The position numbers and the translations under genes are program-made. Source: JACDAN01 sp036554945 (lineage in GTDB: Bacteria; Actinomycetota; Thermoleophilia; Gaiellales; Gaiellaceae). From it: DNA of 64,000 nt. The DNA is taken from assembly GCA_036554945.1 (NCBI GenBank), contig DATBMH010000110.1:1-64000 (forward strand). The letters run 5' to 3'. The stretch's first letter is position 1, and the number at the start of each line of letters is the position of its first letter. This document shows positions 44,830-53,700 of this stretch, piece after piece. The notes beneath the pieces are model-generated. The model did no database searches, was not told the origin of the DNA, and saw only the letters and a list, made by a program, of their open reading frames with translations.

Positions 44830-45879
44830 CTACAAGGTCGCGGGTGCGGTCAGCTCGCCGGAGATCAGCTGATCCTTGATCTCGTTCATCCGGTCGATGA
44901 ACTCCTGCGGCACCTTGGAGCTGATCTTCCCCACGCCGACGCCCTCGTTCTCGAGGTCGAAGACCGCGTCGGTCCCACCCTGGAACTCGCCCTTCTGGAC
45001 GGCCTCCGCGGTGAGGAAGACCGACTGGTCGACCCGCTTGACGGCGCTCGTGAGGATGTGCGCGCCGAGGCTCGACTGGTCGCGGTCGACGCCGATCCCC
45101 CACTTCCCGCGCTCCTTCGCTGCGTCGAGCGCGCCCAGGCCGCAGCCGCCGGCGACCTGGAAGACGACCTGCGAGCCACGCCCGATCTGGCCGAGCGCGA
45201 GCTCCTTGCACTTGTCCTGCGCCACGAAGTCCTGCGAGTAGCCGATCAGCGTCCGGATCTGCGGGTTGCACTGCTTCGCGCCCGCCTGGTAGCCGGCGAT
45301 GAAGATGTCGACCGTCGGCAACTTGATCCCGCCGACCGCGCTGATCACCTGCGGGCCTCCCTGCTGCTCGACCATCAGCGCCGCGAGGCAGCCGATCATG
45401 TAGCTGTTCTCGTTCGTGGCGAACGTCAGCCCCTGGACGTTCGCGTTCTTGGCGAACGGCTCGGCGTTCACCGAGTAGTCGATGATCGCGAAGTTGGAGT
45501 CCGGGAACCGCCTCGCGGCGGTGTTCACGGCCTCGGCGAGGAGGAAGCCGACACCGATCGTGAGGTCGAAGCCCTCGCGTGCGAGCGAGGAGAGGTTCGG
45601 GACGTAGTCGCTCGTCTGACGGGACTCGACCGGCCGCCCGGTGATGCCGAGGTCCTCCTCCGCCCGCTGGAGGCCCTCGAGGGCCGACTGGTTGAACGAG
45701 CGGTCGTTGAAGCGGCCCACGTCGCTGACCAGCCCGACGCGGATGTCCTCGCCGCCGGTCGTCTCCTCCGTCGTGGTCGCCCCGCCGGCGTCGCCCTCGT
45801 CGTCGTCTCCGCCGCATGCGAGCCCGAACGCGAGCAGTCCGCACGCGAGCAGCGTGGCGACCCATTGCATCTTGCGCAC
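44830..45879 (-). CDS. BMP-family nucleoside-binding lipoprotein
   Basis: The 349-residue substrate-binding protein has a lipobox (LAFGLACGG, Cys22) followed by an acidic linker and a PnrA/Med-type BMP domain (VGLVSDVGRFNDRSFNQSA; GLTFATNENSYMIGCLAALM; VVFQVAGGCGLGALDAAKE). BMP proteins of this type bind purine nucleosides. GTG 45879 follows AGGGGGG. It lies 46 bases upstream of the ATPase gene and has a close paralogue directly upstream. Confidence 0.9.
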   Translation of the reverse strand: MRKMQWVATLLACGLLAFGLACGGDDDEGDAGGATTTEETTGGEDIRVGLVSDVGRFNDRSFNQSALEGLQRAEEDLGITGRPVESRQTSDYVPNLSSLAREGFDLTIGVGFLLAEAVNTAARRFPDSNFAIIDYSVNAEPFAKNANVQGLTFATNENSYMIGCLAALMVEQQGGPQVISAVGGIKLPTVDIFIAGYQAGAKQCNPQIRTLIGYSQDFVAQDKCKELALGQIGRGSQVVFQVAGGCGLGALDAAKERGKWGIGVDRDQSSLGAHILTSAVKRVDQSVFLTAEAVQKGEFQGGTDAVFDLENEGVGVGKISSKVPQEFIDRMNEIKDQLISGELTAPATL

Positions 45880-45926
45880 CTTGCCCCCCTTCGTAGACCT
45901 GGGAGCGATGCTAACGGCCGGACCAC

Positions 45927-45957
45927 GACGAGGGCGGGCTTGCCGCCCGCCCTCGTC
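45927..45957 (-). terminator. hairpin between the two binding-protein genes
   Basis: Perfect 13-bp stem (45927-45939 and 45945-45957) around TTGCC, just downstream of the second BMP gene on the minus strand. It has no T-run, so it may attenuate or stabilise mRNA, not fully terminate. Confidence 0.6.
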
Positions 45958-45976
45958 AGTTCCGCTTGTGCTCTGG

Positions 45977-46999
45977 TTAGAGCTTCTTCGGCGGCTTGAT
46001 GCGACCCTTGATGATGAGCGGCTTGAGCGCGTTCATGCGGCGGACGAACGCGCGCGGGACGCGGCGATCGATCCGGCCGACGGCCACGCCGCCGTTCTTC
46101 AGGTTGAAGACGGCGTCGGTGCCACCCTTGAACGTGCCCTCCTTGATGGCCTTCGCCGTCAGGTAGACCGACTGGTCGACCCGCTTGACGGCGCTGGTCA
46201 GGATGTGCGCGCCGAGGTTCTTCTGGTCCTTGTCGACGCCGAGGCCCCACACACCGCGCTCCTTGGCTGCATCGAGGGCGCCGAGGCCGCACCCACCGGC
46301 GACCTGGAAGACGACCTGCGAGCCCTGCGCGATCTGGTTGAGGGCAACCTCCTTGCACTTGTCCTGCGCAACGAAGTCCTGCGAGTAGCCGATCAGGACC
46401 TGCGTGCCCGGGACGCAGCGCCGGGCGCCTGCCCGGTAGCCGGCGATGAAGATGTCGACCGTCGGCAGCTTGATGCCGCCGACCGCGCTGATCACGCGGC
46501 GGCCGCGCTGGTTCGCCATGAGCGCCGAGAGGCAGCCGATCATGTAGCTGTTCTCGTTCGTGGCGAACGTCAGGCCCCGCACGTTCCGGTTCTTCTTGAA
46601 CGGCGGTGCCGCGACCGAGTAGTCGATGATCGCGAACTTCGAGTTCCGGAACCGGGTCGCGGCGGTGTTCGTCGCGTCGGCGAGCAGGAACCCGACCGAG
46701 ATCGTCACGTCGTAGCGCTGGCGCGCGAGCGACGAGAGATTCGGGATGTAGTCGCTCGTCTGCCGCGACTCGACAGCGCGGCCCTGGACTTTCAGGACCC
46801 GCTGGGCGCGCCGGAGACCGTCGAGCGCGGACTGGTTGAACGAGCGGTCGTTGAACCGGCCGACGTCGCTGACGAGGCCGACCTTGTAGACCTTCGTCGC
46901 AGCGTCACCGGATCCGCTCCCCGCGAGCCCCGCCGCCGCAGCGACAACCGTCGCTGCGCAGGCAACGAGCGCAAGCGGAACGAGCCTTCTTGCTCTCAT
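45977..46999 (-). CDS. second BMP-family binding protein (paralogue)
   Basis: The 340-residue protein is a close paralogue of the neighbouring lipoprotein along its full length (VGLVSDVGRFNDRSFNQSA, TFATNENSYMIGCL and VVFQVAGGCGLGALDAAKE are shared). Its N-terminus is an export signal (MRARRLVPLALVACAATVVA); a possible early lipobox (LVAC) exists but is short, so it may be secreted free. It ends in a basic tail (GRIKPPKKL). GGGAGG lies four bases before ATG 46999. The tandem duplication suggests different nucleoside specificities feeding one transporter. Confidence 0.88.
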   Translation of the reverse strand: MRARRLVPLALVACAATVVAAAAGLAGSGSGDAATKVYKVGLVSDVGRFNDRSFNQSALDGLRRAQRVLKVQGRAVESRQTSDYIPNLSSLARQRYDVTISVGFLLADATNTAATRFRNSKFAIIDYSVAAPPFKKNRNVRGLTFATNENSYMIGCLSALMANQRGRRVISAVGGIKLPTVDIFIAGYRAGARRCVPGTQVLIGYSQDFVAQDKCKEVALNQIAQGSQVVFQVAGGCGLGALDAAKERGVWGLGVDKDQKNLGAHILTSAVKRVDQSVYLTAKAIKEGTFKGGTDAVFNLKNGGVAVGRIDRRVPRAFVRRMNALKPLIIKGRIKPPKKL

Positions 47000-47019
47000 G
47001 AAACCTCCCCAATCAGATT

Positions 47020-47045
47020 CAAAGACAGACCCCTGTCTGCCTTTG
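47020..47045. promoter_or_regulatory. inverted repeat in the leader of the second BMP gene
   Basis: CAAAGaCAGAC-CCCT-GTCTGcCTTTG has 11-base arms with one mismatch, 20-46 bases before the start codon. It may be an operator or an mRNA hairpin controlling nucleoside uptake genes. Confidence 0.4.
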
Positions 47046-47176
47046 TTTCGACGTTGATCCTAAAGGGAGGTTAGTGAAGTTCCAAGTGGGTTTGCGCAGA
47101 TATGGGCCGGGAGGGATTGGCGGGAAAGCGCTCGTCGCCAGGGTGCGATGGTCGCTTCCAGGCAAGAACGCAGGGA

Positions 47177-47203
47177 GCGCCCGTATCAATGCGATACGGG
47201 CGC
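47177..47203 (-). terminator. hairpin downstream of ftsK
   Basis: Perfect 11-bp stem GCGCCCGTATC/GATACGGGCGC around AATGC, 70 bases past the ftsK stop. There is no T-run. Probable transcript end for ftsK; the rest of the 273-base gap holds only the inverted repeat at 47020-47045. Confidence 0.55.
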
Positions 47204-47272
47204 GACTGAGGACGCAGACCTGGGAGCGAGCAGCGCGGCCTGGCGGCACAGCCGGTTTTCCGCCAAACCCTC

Positions 47273-49453
47273 CTAGGAGAGGACGCGCTCGAGCGCTCCC
47301 TCGTCCACCAGCACGCGGCGCGGCTTCGAGCCCTCGTAGCCGGAGATGATCCCGCGCCGCTCGAGCATGTCGATCAGTCGGCCCGCACGCGTGTAGCCGA
47401 CGCGCAGGCGCCGCTGGAGCAGCGACACGGACGCGGTCTGCGTCTGCACCACGATCTCGATCGCGCGCTCGAGCAGCGGGTCCTGGTCGGGGTCGAAGTC
47501 CTCGTCGCCGTCGTCGAGCTCCTCCGGCGGCGCCTCGGGGGCCTCGAGCAGCGACTCGTCGAGCTCCTGCCCGCGCTGGCTGCGGCACTGCTCGACGAGC
47601 AGCGCGATCTCCTCCTCGGTCACGTAGGCGCCCTGGACGCGCTGGAGGCGTGAGGTGCCAAGCGGCTTGAACAGCATGTCGCCCTGGCCGAGCAGGCTCT
47701 CGGCCCCGGCCTGGTCGAGGATCACGCGCGAGTCGGTCTGGCTCGAGACGGCGAAGGCGATCCGGGACGGGACGTTCGCCTTGATCATCCCGGTGATCAC
47801 GTCCACGGACGGCCGCTGCGTGGCCAGGACGAGGTGGATCCCGACCGCGCGGGACTTCTGGGCGAGGCGGATGACGGCGTCCTCGACCTGCTGCGGCGAG
47901 ATCATCATCAGGTCGGCGAGCTCGTCGATGACGACGAGGAGGTACGGCAGCGTCTCCTCCCCGCGCTGGCGGAACGACCGGTTGGCCTCGGCGAGGTTCC
48001 GCGCGCGGACGGTCGCGAGGCGCTCGTACCGGCGCTCCATCTCCGCGAGCACGTTGGTCAGGACGATCGCCGCCTCCTTCGGGCTGGAGACGACCGGGGT
48101 GAGCAGGTGCGGGATCGACTCGTAGAGCGAGAGCTCGATCCGCTTGGGGTCGATGAGGATCAGGCGAGCGTCGTCCGGCGTCGCCCGCAGGAGCACCGAC
48201 GTGAGGACGGTGTTGATGCAGCCCGACTTTCCGGACCCGGTGGTGCCGGCGATCAGCAGGTGCGGCATCCGGGCGAGGTCGGTCCAGACGGCGTTGCCGG
48301 AGATGTCCTTGCCGAGCCAGACCGAGAGCGGGCTCGCGGTCGCCGGCAGCGTGTCGAAGACGTCGCCGAGCGTGACGAGGTTCGGTGAGAGGTTCGGGAC
48401 CTCGACGCCGACGGCCTGCTTGCCGGGGATCGGCGCCAGGATGCGGATCTCCGTCGTCGCCAGCGCGTAGGACAGGTCGTCCTTGAGGGCCGAGATCTTC
48501 GACATCTTCGTGCCGGCGGCGAGCTGGAGCTCGTAGCGCGTCACGCGTGGGCCCGTGATCTCGCCGACGACGCGCGCGTCCACGCCGAAGTCCGCCAGCG
48601 CGCGGGTCAGCGACTCGGCGACCTTGCCGTTGTCGCTCTTGCCGGCGGGGCGGGCCGGCGAGCGCTTGAGGAGCGACGCCTCCGGGAGGACGTAGTCGGT
48701 GCGCGCTGGCGTCGGCGGCTCGAAGAGCACCTGCTGCTCGCTCTCCTCCGTCGGCTCGTCGCCCAGGGCGATCAGCGGCGGCGGCTCCGCCTGGCCGACG
48801 ACGTCGGGGAACTCCGAGACGCCGTCGACCGGCGGATGCTCGTCGCGCGGTCGGAGCGGGATCGCAGGAGCGAGCGGGCGGTCGTCCAGGGGCCGCTGGC
48901 GCTCCACGCGGCGCCTTGCAGCCGTGTGGGCCCGCTTGACGGCGCCGTGGGAGCGCTGGACGAGCGCCCCGACCGAGGCGCCCGAGAGCAGGAGGATCCC
49001 GGCGAGGGTGAAGGCGACCCCGGCGATGACGGCGCCGGTGCGCCCGATCAGGGTTCCCACGACCTCGTCGAGCGCCGTGCCGATCCAGCCGCCGGAGTCC
49101 GCGAGCAGGAGGAAGACGCCGAGCGCGAACGAGGCGAGGCCCCAGCGGAAGGGGTGCACATGGACGAGCCGGCTCCTCCCGAGCATCAGGGCGCCGACGA
49201 TGACCAGCGCGGCCGGGAGCACGTACCCCGCATCGCCGACGACGGCCCAGAGGCCGTCCACGATCGCCTCTCCGGCCGCGCCCCCCTCCCACCCCAGGTA
49301 CACGAGCGTGGACAGGAACAGGCCGACGGCAGCGAGGCCGAGGCCGATCAGCTCGGGATGGTGGTGGCTGCGCTCCTTCGCGGCGCGCTTTCGGCGCTTC
49401 ACGCGCGAGGGCACGCGCGGTCGCAGGGTGCGCTTCTTGCGGCGTTTCGCCAT
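47273..49453 (-). CDS. ftsK: DNA translocase FtsK
   Basis: The 726-residue protein has a basic N-terminus, four membrane helices (about 35-165), a linker, and a C-terminal motor with Walker A GTTGSGKSG (near 400), RIELSLYESIPHLLTPVV, LVVIDELADLMM and a winged-helix gamma domain (VSLLQRRLRVGYTRAGRLID) that reads polar KOPS-type sites. It pumps chromosome DNA during division or sporulation. The short linker makes it SpoIIIE-like. ATG 49453 was chosen for the basic start MAKRRKKR; no strong ribosome binding site precedes it. Confidence 0.95.
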   Translation of the reverse strand: MAKRRKKRTLRPRVPSRVKRRKRAAKERSHHHPELIGLGLAAVGLFLSTLVYLGWEGGAAGEAIVDGLWAVVGDAGYVLPAALVIVGALMLGRSRLVHVHPFRWGLASFALGVFLLLADSGGWIGTALDEVVGTLIGRTGAVIAGVAFTLAGILLLSGASVGALVQRSHGAVKRAHTAARRRVERQRPLDDRPLAPAIPLRPRDEHPPVDGVSEFPDVVGQAEPPPLIALGDEPTEESEQQVLFEPPTPARTDYVLPEASLLKRSPARPAGKSDNGKVAESLTRALADFGVDARVVGEITGPRVTRYELQLAAGTKMSKISALKDDLSYALATTEIRILAPIPGKQAVGVEVPNLSPNLVTLGDVFDTLPATASPLSVWLGKDISGNAVWTDLARMPHLLIAGTTGSGKSGCINTVLTSVLLRATPDDARLILIDPKRIELSLYESIPHLLTPVVSSPKEAAIVLTNVLAEMERRYERLATVRARNLAEANRSFRQRGEETLPYLLVVIDELADLMMISPQQVEDAVIRLAQKSRAVGIHLVLATQRPSVDVITGMIKANVPSRIAFAVSSQTDSRVILDQAGAESLLGQGDMLFKPLGTSRLQRVQGAYVTEEEIALLVEQCRSQRGQELDESLLEAPEAPPEELDDGDEDFDPDQDPLLERAIEIVVQTQTASVSLLQRRLRVGYTRAGRLIDMLERRGIISGYEGSKPRRVLVDEGALERVLS

Positions 49454-49603
49454 GCGCGCTGCTTCGACGCGCGGTTTCCGTCCCCTACCTGTCGCCGAAG
49501 TCGTCCGACCGCGGGATCCACTGTCTCCGCCTCGAGAGCTCGTGGTGGCGCCGCTCCCGCACGGCCGAAGCAGACCCCTCCCGCCAGCCCCGGGGTTGAG
49601 TCC

Positions 49604-49681
49604 CGTCGACTCAAGGGGTCTGACCCCACCCGGCCCAGCGAGCCGCCTGGTTATGCGCCGCCGCGACTGGGGTCTGACCCC
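49604..49681. repeat. paired GGGGTCTGACCCC palindromes (REP-like)
   Basis: The 13-base palindrome GGGGTCTGACCCC occurs at 49615-49627 and 49669-49681, 54 bases apart. A hairpin TTGAGTC-ccgtc-GACTCAA directly precedes the first. The arrangement resembles an extragenic palindrome pair between ftsK and the nucleoside hydrolase gene. Confidence 0.6.
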
Positions 49682-49688
49682 TGGCAGG

Positions 49689-50600
49689 TCAGTCCAGGGT
49701 AGGCAGGCGCTCGAGCAGGAGCTCGATGAACCCACGGCCGTCGGCCTCCACGCCGACGTGCGCGTTCGGCTCGTGCCCCGTGCGCCTCCAGAGGTCGACG
49801 AGCGTGCGGCCGCGGGACAGCTCCGACTCGCAGTCGATCGCGACATGCCGGTGCGCCGTCTCGACGAGGTCCGGGCGGAAGACGTGCGCCAGGGCGAGCG
49901 CGTCGTGGATCGGCGACCCGTCGAACCCGTACGTCTGCTGGTGGAACCGGTTGTAGAACTCCCACAGCTCGGCGACGAGCGTCCCGGTGCGCCCGCTCGC
50001 CCGGAGCCGGTCGGCATCGGCCTGCGTCATCAGCGCCTGGTGCGTGACGTCGAGGCCGATCATCGTCACGTCGAGCCCGCTCTCGAACACCCGCGCCGCC
50101 GCCTCGGGGTCGGCCCAGATGTTGAACTCCGCGGCCGGTGTGACGTTGCCCACGCCGATCGACCCGCCCATGAGCACGATCCGCGCGGGCTGCACGCCGG
50201 GGTAGCGGGCCAGGAGCAGGCCGACGTTCGTGAGCGGGCCGACGGCCACCAGGGTGACGCCGTCGGCATGGCGGCCGAGGAAGTCGACGGCGTGCTCGTC
50301 GAGCGGCGAGCCCTGCGGCGCCGGGAGCTCCGGGCCGTCCAGCCCCGTGTCGCCGTGGACGTACCTCGCCACGTACGGCTCGCGGACGAGCGGCCTGTTC
50401 GCACCCGCGGCCACCGCGATCTCCGTCCGCCCGGCGAACTCGAGGATCCTGATCGCGTTCGCCGTCGTCTTCTCGAGCGTCTGGTTCCCGGCGACGGTCG
50501 TGATGCCGAGGAGCTCGACCTCGGGGCTCGCAAGGGCGAGCAGGATCGCGATCGCGTCGTCGTGGCCGGGGTCGCAGTCGAGGAGGATCCGCTCAGCCAA
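49689..50600 (-). CDS. inosine-uridine-type nucleoside hydrolase
   Basis: The 303-residue enzyme has the calcium-binding motif DCDPGHDDAIA (near residue 8), VAVGPLTNV and VLMGGS, and the C-terminal DALALAHVF. It cleaves ribonucleosides into base and ribose. TTG 50600 overlaps the ribokinase stop by eight bases. Together with ribokinase and the nucleoside-type importer, it supports a nucleoside salvage pathway; apt could use the released adenine. Confidence 0.92.
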   Translation of the reverse strand: MAERILLDCDPGHDDAIAILLALASPEVELLGITTVAGNQTLEKTTANAIRILEFAGRTEIAVAAGANRPLVREPYVARYVHGDTGLDGPELPAPQGSPLDEHAVDFLGRHADGVTLVAVGPLTNVGLLLARYPGVQPARIVLMGGSIGVGNVTPAAEFNIWADPEAAARVFESGLDVTMIGLDVTHQALMTQADADRLRASGRTGTLVAELWEFYNRFHQQTYGFDGSPIHDALALAHVFRPDLVETAHRHVAIDCESELSRGRTLVDLWRRTGHEPNAHVGVEADGRGFIELLLERLPTLD

Positions 50601-51387
50601 CGAGCTCGTCCACCTCTTCCGCCGTCGGCAGCGACGGCTGGGCGCCGAGCCGGGACGCGGCGATCGCGCCGGCCGCGCAGGCCCGGCGCAGCGCCTCGTC
50701 CCAGTCGCGGCCCTCGAGGTGCGAGACGACCAGGCAGGCGGTGAAGGCGTCGCCCGCCCCGGTGCCGTCGACGGCGTCCACCTTCGGCGGCGTGGCGCGG
50801 GCGATCTCACGGCCGTTCTCGAGCAGCACCGCGCCCTCCTCTCCCAAGGTGAGCGCCACGAGCCTCCCCCGCGAGTTCACCTCGTGTTCGTAGCGATTCA
50901 CGACGAGGAGATCCGGCTCGACGTCGAGGGGCTTCGCGGGGGCCGCGTTCAGGCAGAACCACTCCGCAGCCTCCGCGTTCGCGCGCACCGTCTCGAGCGG
51001 GATCTCGAGCTGACAGAGGACGTGTCCGGCGCCGACGGCATCGACCGTCGCGTTCGCCCCCGGCGCCACGATGATCTCGTTCTCGCCCCCGGCATCCACC
51101 GCGATCAGCCCGATGCCGGTGGAGTCGCGCCTCGCGACGTTCACCGCGACGCCGGCGTCGATCAGCCCGGCCAGCGCCTGATCGGCGAACTCGTCGTCCC
51201 CGACCGCGCCCTCGAAGCGCACGTCGGCGCCGAGCCGCGCCGCAGCGACGGCCTGGTTCGCTCCCTTTCCGCCCGGGGCGCGCACCAGCTTCGCGTCGGT
51301 CACCGTCTCGCCGGGCCGCGGGAGGCGCTCGACCTGCGCAATCAGGTCCAGGTTGACGGACCCGACGACGGTGAGGCTAGGCGGCAA
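50593..51387 (-). CDS. rbsK: ribokinase
   Basis: The 264-residue PfkB-family kinase has GGKGANQAVAAARLG near residue 39 and the anion-hole motif DGTGAGDAFTACL with the catalytic Asp (near 225). It phosphorylates ribose released by the adjacent hydrolase. It is slightly shorter than typical ribokinases (about 300). TTG 51387 overlaps the upstream gene's stop by 11 bases. Confidence 0.9.
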   Translation of the reverse strand: MPPSLTVVGSVNLDLIAQVERLPRPGETVTDAKLVRAPGGKGANQAVAAARLGADVRFEGAVGDDEFADQALAGLIDAGVAVNVARRDSTGIGLIAVDAGGENEIIVAPGANATVDAVGAGHVLCQLEIPLETVRANAEAAEWFCLNAAPAKPLDVEPDLLVVNRYEHEVNSRGRLVALTLGEEGAVLLENGREIARATPPKVDAVDGTGAGDAFTACLVVSHLEGRDWDEALRRACAAGAIAASRLGAQPSLPTAEEVDELVG

Positions 51388-51937
51388 GCGCGCGCAGGTC
51401 TTCGAGCGTTCCGCCGAGCAGGTTCTCGCGGAGGTCGAAGAGCCCGGCCCAGAGGGACGACCGGTCCGGCGGCGCGTCCAGCCGGACGGACGTCGTGAGC
51501 CCCTCCAGCGCGCGCACCAGGACGGCGAGCTCGAGGTATGCCTGCGCGACCCGGTGCGACGCGGCGCAGACGCCCGCGCGCCCGAGCACGGGGCCCCAGT
51601 CCATGAGCTCGGCCGCGCCCGGCTGGCCGTACCACGACCGCCCTTCCGCCTGATCCGGCTCGAGCTCGAGCAGGTATCGCCCGAGCGGCCGCTCCAGGCC
51701 CGCGATCGCCGTCTCCGCGCGGTCCGCGGCGCGACGCAGGGCCGCCTGCCGCTGTCCGGCCGTGCTGGGAACCGCCTCGCCCCTCGCCCACCGCTCGAGC
51801 AGCCGGCAGAACGCGAGCGCCGCCACCTCGCAGGCTGCGAGCTGCGCGATCAACCGGCGTGCCGTCGCCTCCTCGGCGGCGCGGTCGAACAGCGCCTCGG
51901 CCCAGGCGGGCGTCGGATTGGCACGAAGGGTGCTCAC
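51377..51937 (-). CDS. helical protein of unknown function
   Basis: The 186-residue all-helical, Ala/Leu/Arg-rich protein starts at GTG 51937. It has no signal peptide and no recognised motif; segments such as RLIAQLAACEVAALAFCRLL and AYLELAVLVRALEGL suggest a helical bundle. It lies between rnj and rbsK in the same direction, 31 bases after the rnj stop. Confidence 0.65.
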   Translation of the reverse strand: MSTLRANPTPAWAEALFDRAAEEATARRLIAQLAACEVAALAFCRLLERWARGEAVPSTAGQRQAALRRAADRAETAIAGLERPLGRYLLELEPDQAEGRSWYGQPGAAELMDWGPVLGRAGVCAASHRVAQAYLELAVLVRALEGLTTSVRLDAPPDRSSLWAGLFDLRENLLGGTLEDLRALAA

Positions 51938-51968
51938 AGCGCGGTTTCCTGAGTCAGGGAAGCGAGGG

Positions 51969-53624
51969 TCACACTTCCACTATGACCGGGAGGATCATCG
52001 GCCGCCTCCCCGTTCTGTCGTAGATCAGCTGCCCGATCGAGTCGTGGAGATGCTCCTGGAGCAGCTTGATCTCGCGCACATTCTGGCCCATGAGCTCGTC
52101 GAGGACCCGGTTCGCCTCCTCGCGCGTCTCCTCCAGCAGCGGGCCCGGCTCGGTGAGCCCGCGGGCGATGAGCTCCGAGACGGCCGTCGGCCGCCCGTTC
52201 GAGCTCGCGATCGTGGCGACGATGATCAGGACGCCGTCCTCGGAGAGCGTCCGGCGGTCCCGCAACGCCACGTCGCGCACGTCCCCGACGCCGAGGCCGT
52301 CCACGAACGTGACGCCGGAGTCGATGTGGTCGACGATCCGGGGGCCGCTCGCCGTCAGCTCGACGACCGCGCCGTTCTCGGCCAGCACGATGGAGTCGGC
52401 CGGCACGCCGCTGTCCTGCGCGAGCCTCCCGTGCGCCGCGAGCATCCGGAACTCGCCGTGCACGGGCATGACCGCCTTCGGGCGGACGAGACCGAGCATC
52501 GTCCGCAGCTCCTCCGCGTACCCGTGGCCGGACACGTGCACGGGCGCGTTCTCCTGGTGCAGGACCTCCGCGCCGATCTTCGCGAGCTGGTTGATCGTGT
52601 CGTGCACGCGGAGCTCGTTCCCGGGAACCGGCTTCGCGGAGAGGATGACCGTGTCGCCGCGCTCGACCGTGACCGCCGGGTGATCGTTGTACGCGATGCG
52701 GGTCAGAGCCGACATCGGCTCACCCTGGCTGCCCGTGCAGAGGATCAGCACCTCGTGCGGGCGGTACTCGTCGAGCTCGTTCGGCCGGATCAGCGTCTCC
52801 TCGGGCACTTCGACGTAGCCGAGGTTCCGCGAGATGTTCATGTTCTTCCGCATCGAGCGGCCGACGACCGCCACCTTGCGGCCGACCTGCACCGCGACGT
52901 CGATCGCCTGCTGCATCCGGTGGACGTTCGACGCGAAGCACGCGATCAGCACCCGGCCCTGGAGGCGCGGGACGATCTGCTGGAAGGCCTCGCCGACCAG
53001 GCGCTCCGATCCGGTCACACCCGGACGCTCGGCGTTCGTCGAGTCGCCCAGGAGCAGGTCGACGCCCTCGCTGCCCAGGACCGCCAGGCGGCCGACGTCC
53101 GTGCGCAGGCCGTCGACCGGTGTGTGGTCGAGCTTCCAGTCGCCCGTGTGCAGGAGACGGCCCGCCGGGGTGTCCAGCACGACGGCGACGGCGTCGGGAA
53201 CGGAGTGCGCGACTCGGACGAAGCCGACGCGGAAGGGCCCGATGTCGACGGGATCCTCCTCGGGCCTGGCTTCCTTGAGCTCGACCGCGTTCAGCAGGCC
53301 GTGCTCGTCGAGCCGCGACTGCGCGAGGCCGAGCGTGAGGCGGGTGCCCCAGACCTCCGGCACCGGCACCTCGCGCAGGAGGTACGGCAGCGCCCCGACG
53401 TGGTCCTCGTGTGAGTGCGTGAGGATCACGGCGCGCACGCGGTCCTTCCGAGCGACGAGGTAGGAGAAGTCCGGGAGGATGAGGTCGACGCCGAGATGCT
53501 CGTCCCTCGGGAAGGCGAGTCCGGCGTCCACGACGACGAGGTCGTCGCCGAGCTCGTAGACCATCATGTTCTTCCCGACCTCGCCGAGACCGCCGAGCGG
53601 GATGATGCGGAGGGTGTCGGCCAC
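51969..53624 (-). CDS. rnj: ribonuclease J
   Basis: The 551-residue metallo-beta-lactamase/beta-CASP protein has LTHSHEDHVGALPYLL, HTGDWKLD, GDSTNAERPGVTGSE, CTGSQGEPMSAL and VSGHGYAEEL. It has 5'-exonuclease and endonuclease activity in mRNA decay and rRNA maturation. GTG 53624 follows a possible TAGAGT -10 element by six bases, so it may be leaderless. Its location downstream of dapA follows the actinobacterial order, with the HD-GYP gene inserted on the other strand. Confidence 0.95.
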   Translation of the reverse strand: MADTLRIIPLGGLGEVGKNMMVYELGDDLVVVDAGLAFPRDEHLGVDLILPDFSYLVARKDRVRAVILTHSHEDHVGALPYLLREVPVPEVWGTRLTLGLAQSRLDEHGLLNAVELKEARPEEDPVDIGPFRVGFVRVAHSVPDAVAVVLDTPAGRLLHTGDWKLDHTPVDGLRTDVGRLAVLGSEGVDLLLGDSTNAERPGVTGSERLVGEAFQQIVPRLQGRVLIACFASNVHRMQQAIDVAVQVGRKVAVVGRSMRKNMNISRNLGYVEVPEETLIRPNELDEYRPHEVLILCTGSQGEPMSALTRIAYNDHPAVTVERGDTVILSAKPVPGNELRVHDTINQLAKIGAEVLHQENAPVHVSGHGYAEELRTMLGLVRPKAVMPVHGEFRMLAAHGRLAQDSGVPADSIVLAENGAVVELTASGPRIVDHIDSGVTFVDGLGVGDVRDVALRDRRTLSEDGVLIIVATIASSNGRPTAVSELIARGLTEPGPLLEETREEANRVLDELMGQNVREIKLLQEHLHDSIGQLIYDRTGRRPMILPVIVEV

Positions 53625-53700
53625 GGGCGCACTCTAACGGGCGCCCCCCGGCCGACTCCCCCGTTCAAGGGATGCGCGTCGTGCGCCGATCCACTGGCAT

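Noticed and set aside
53685..53692. WhiG/FliA-type -10 (GCCGATCC) before the HD-GYP gene, and GCCGATAG at 19242-19249 before the GGDEF gene
   Set aside because: The TAAA -35 element is absent at the right spacing in both; matches too weak to claim RsiG-linked promoters.
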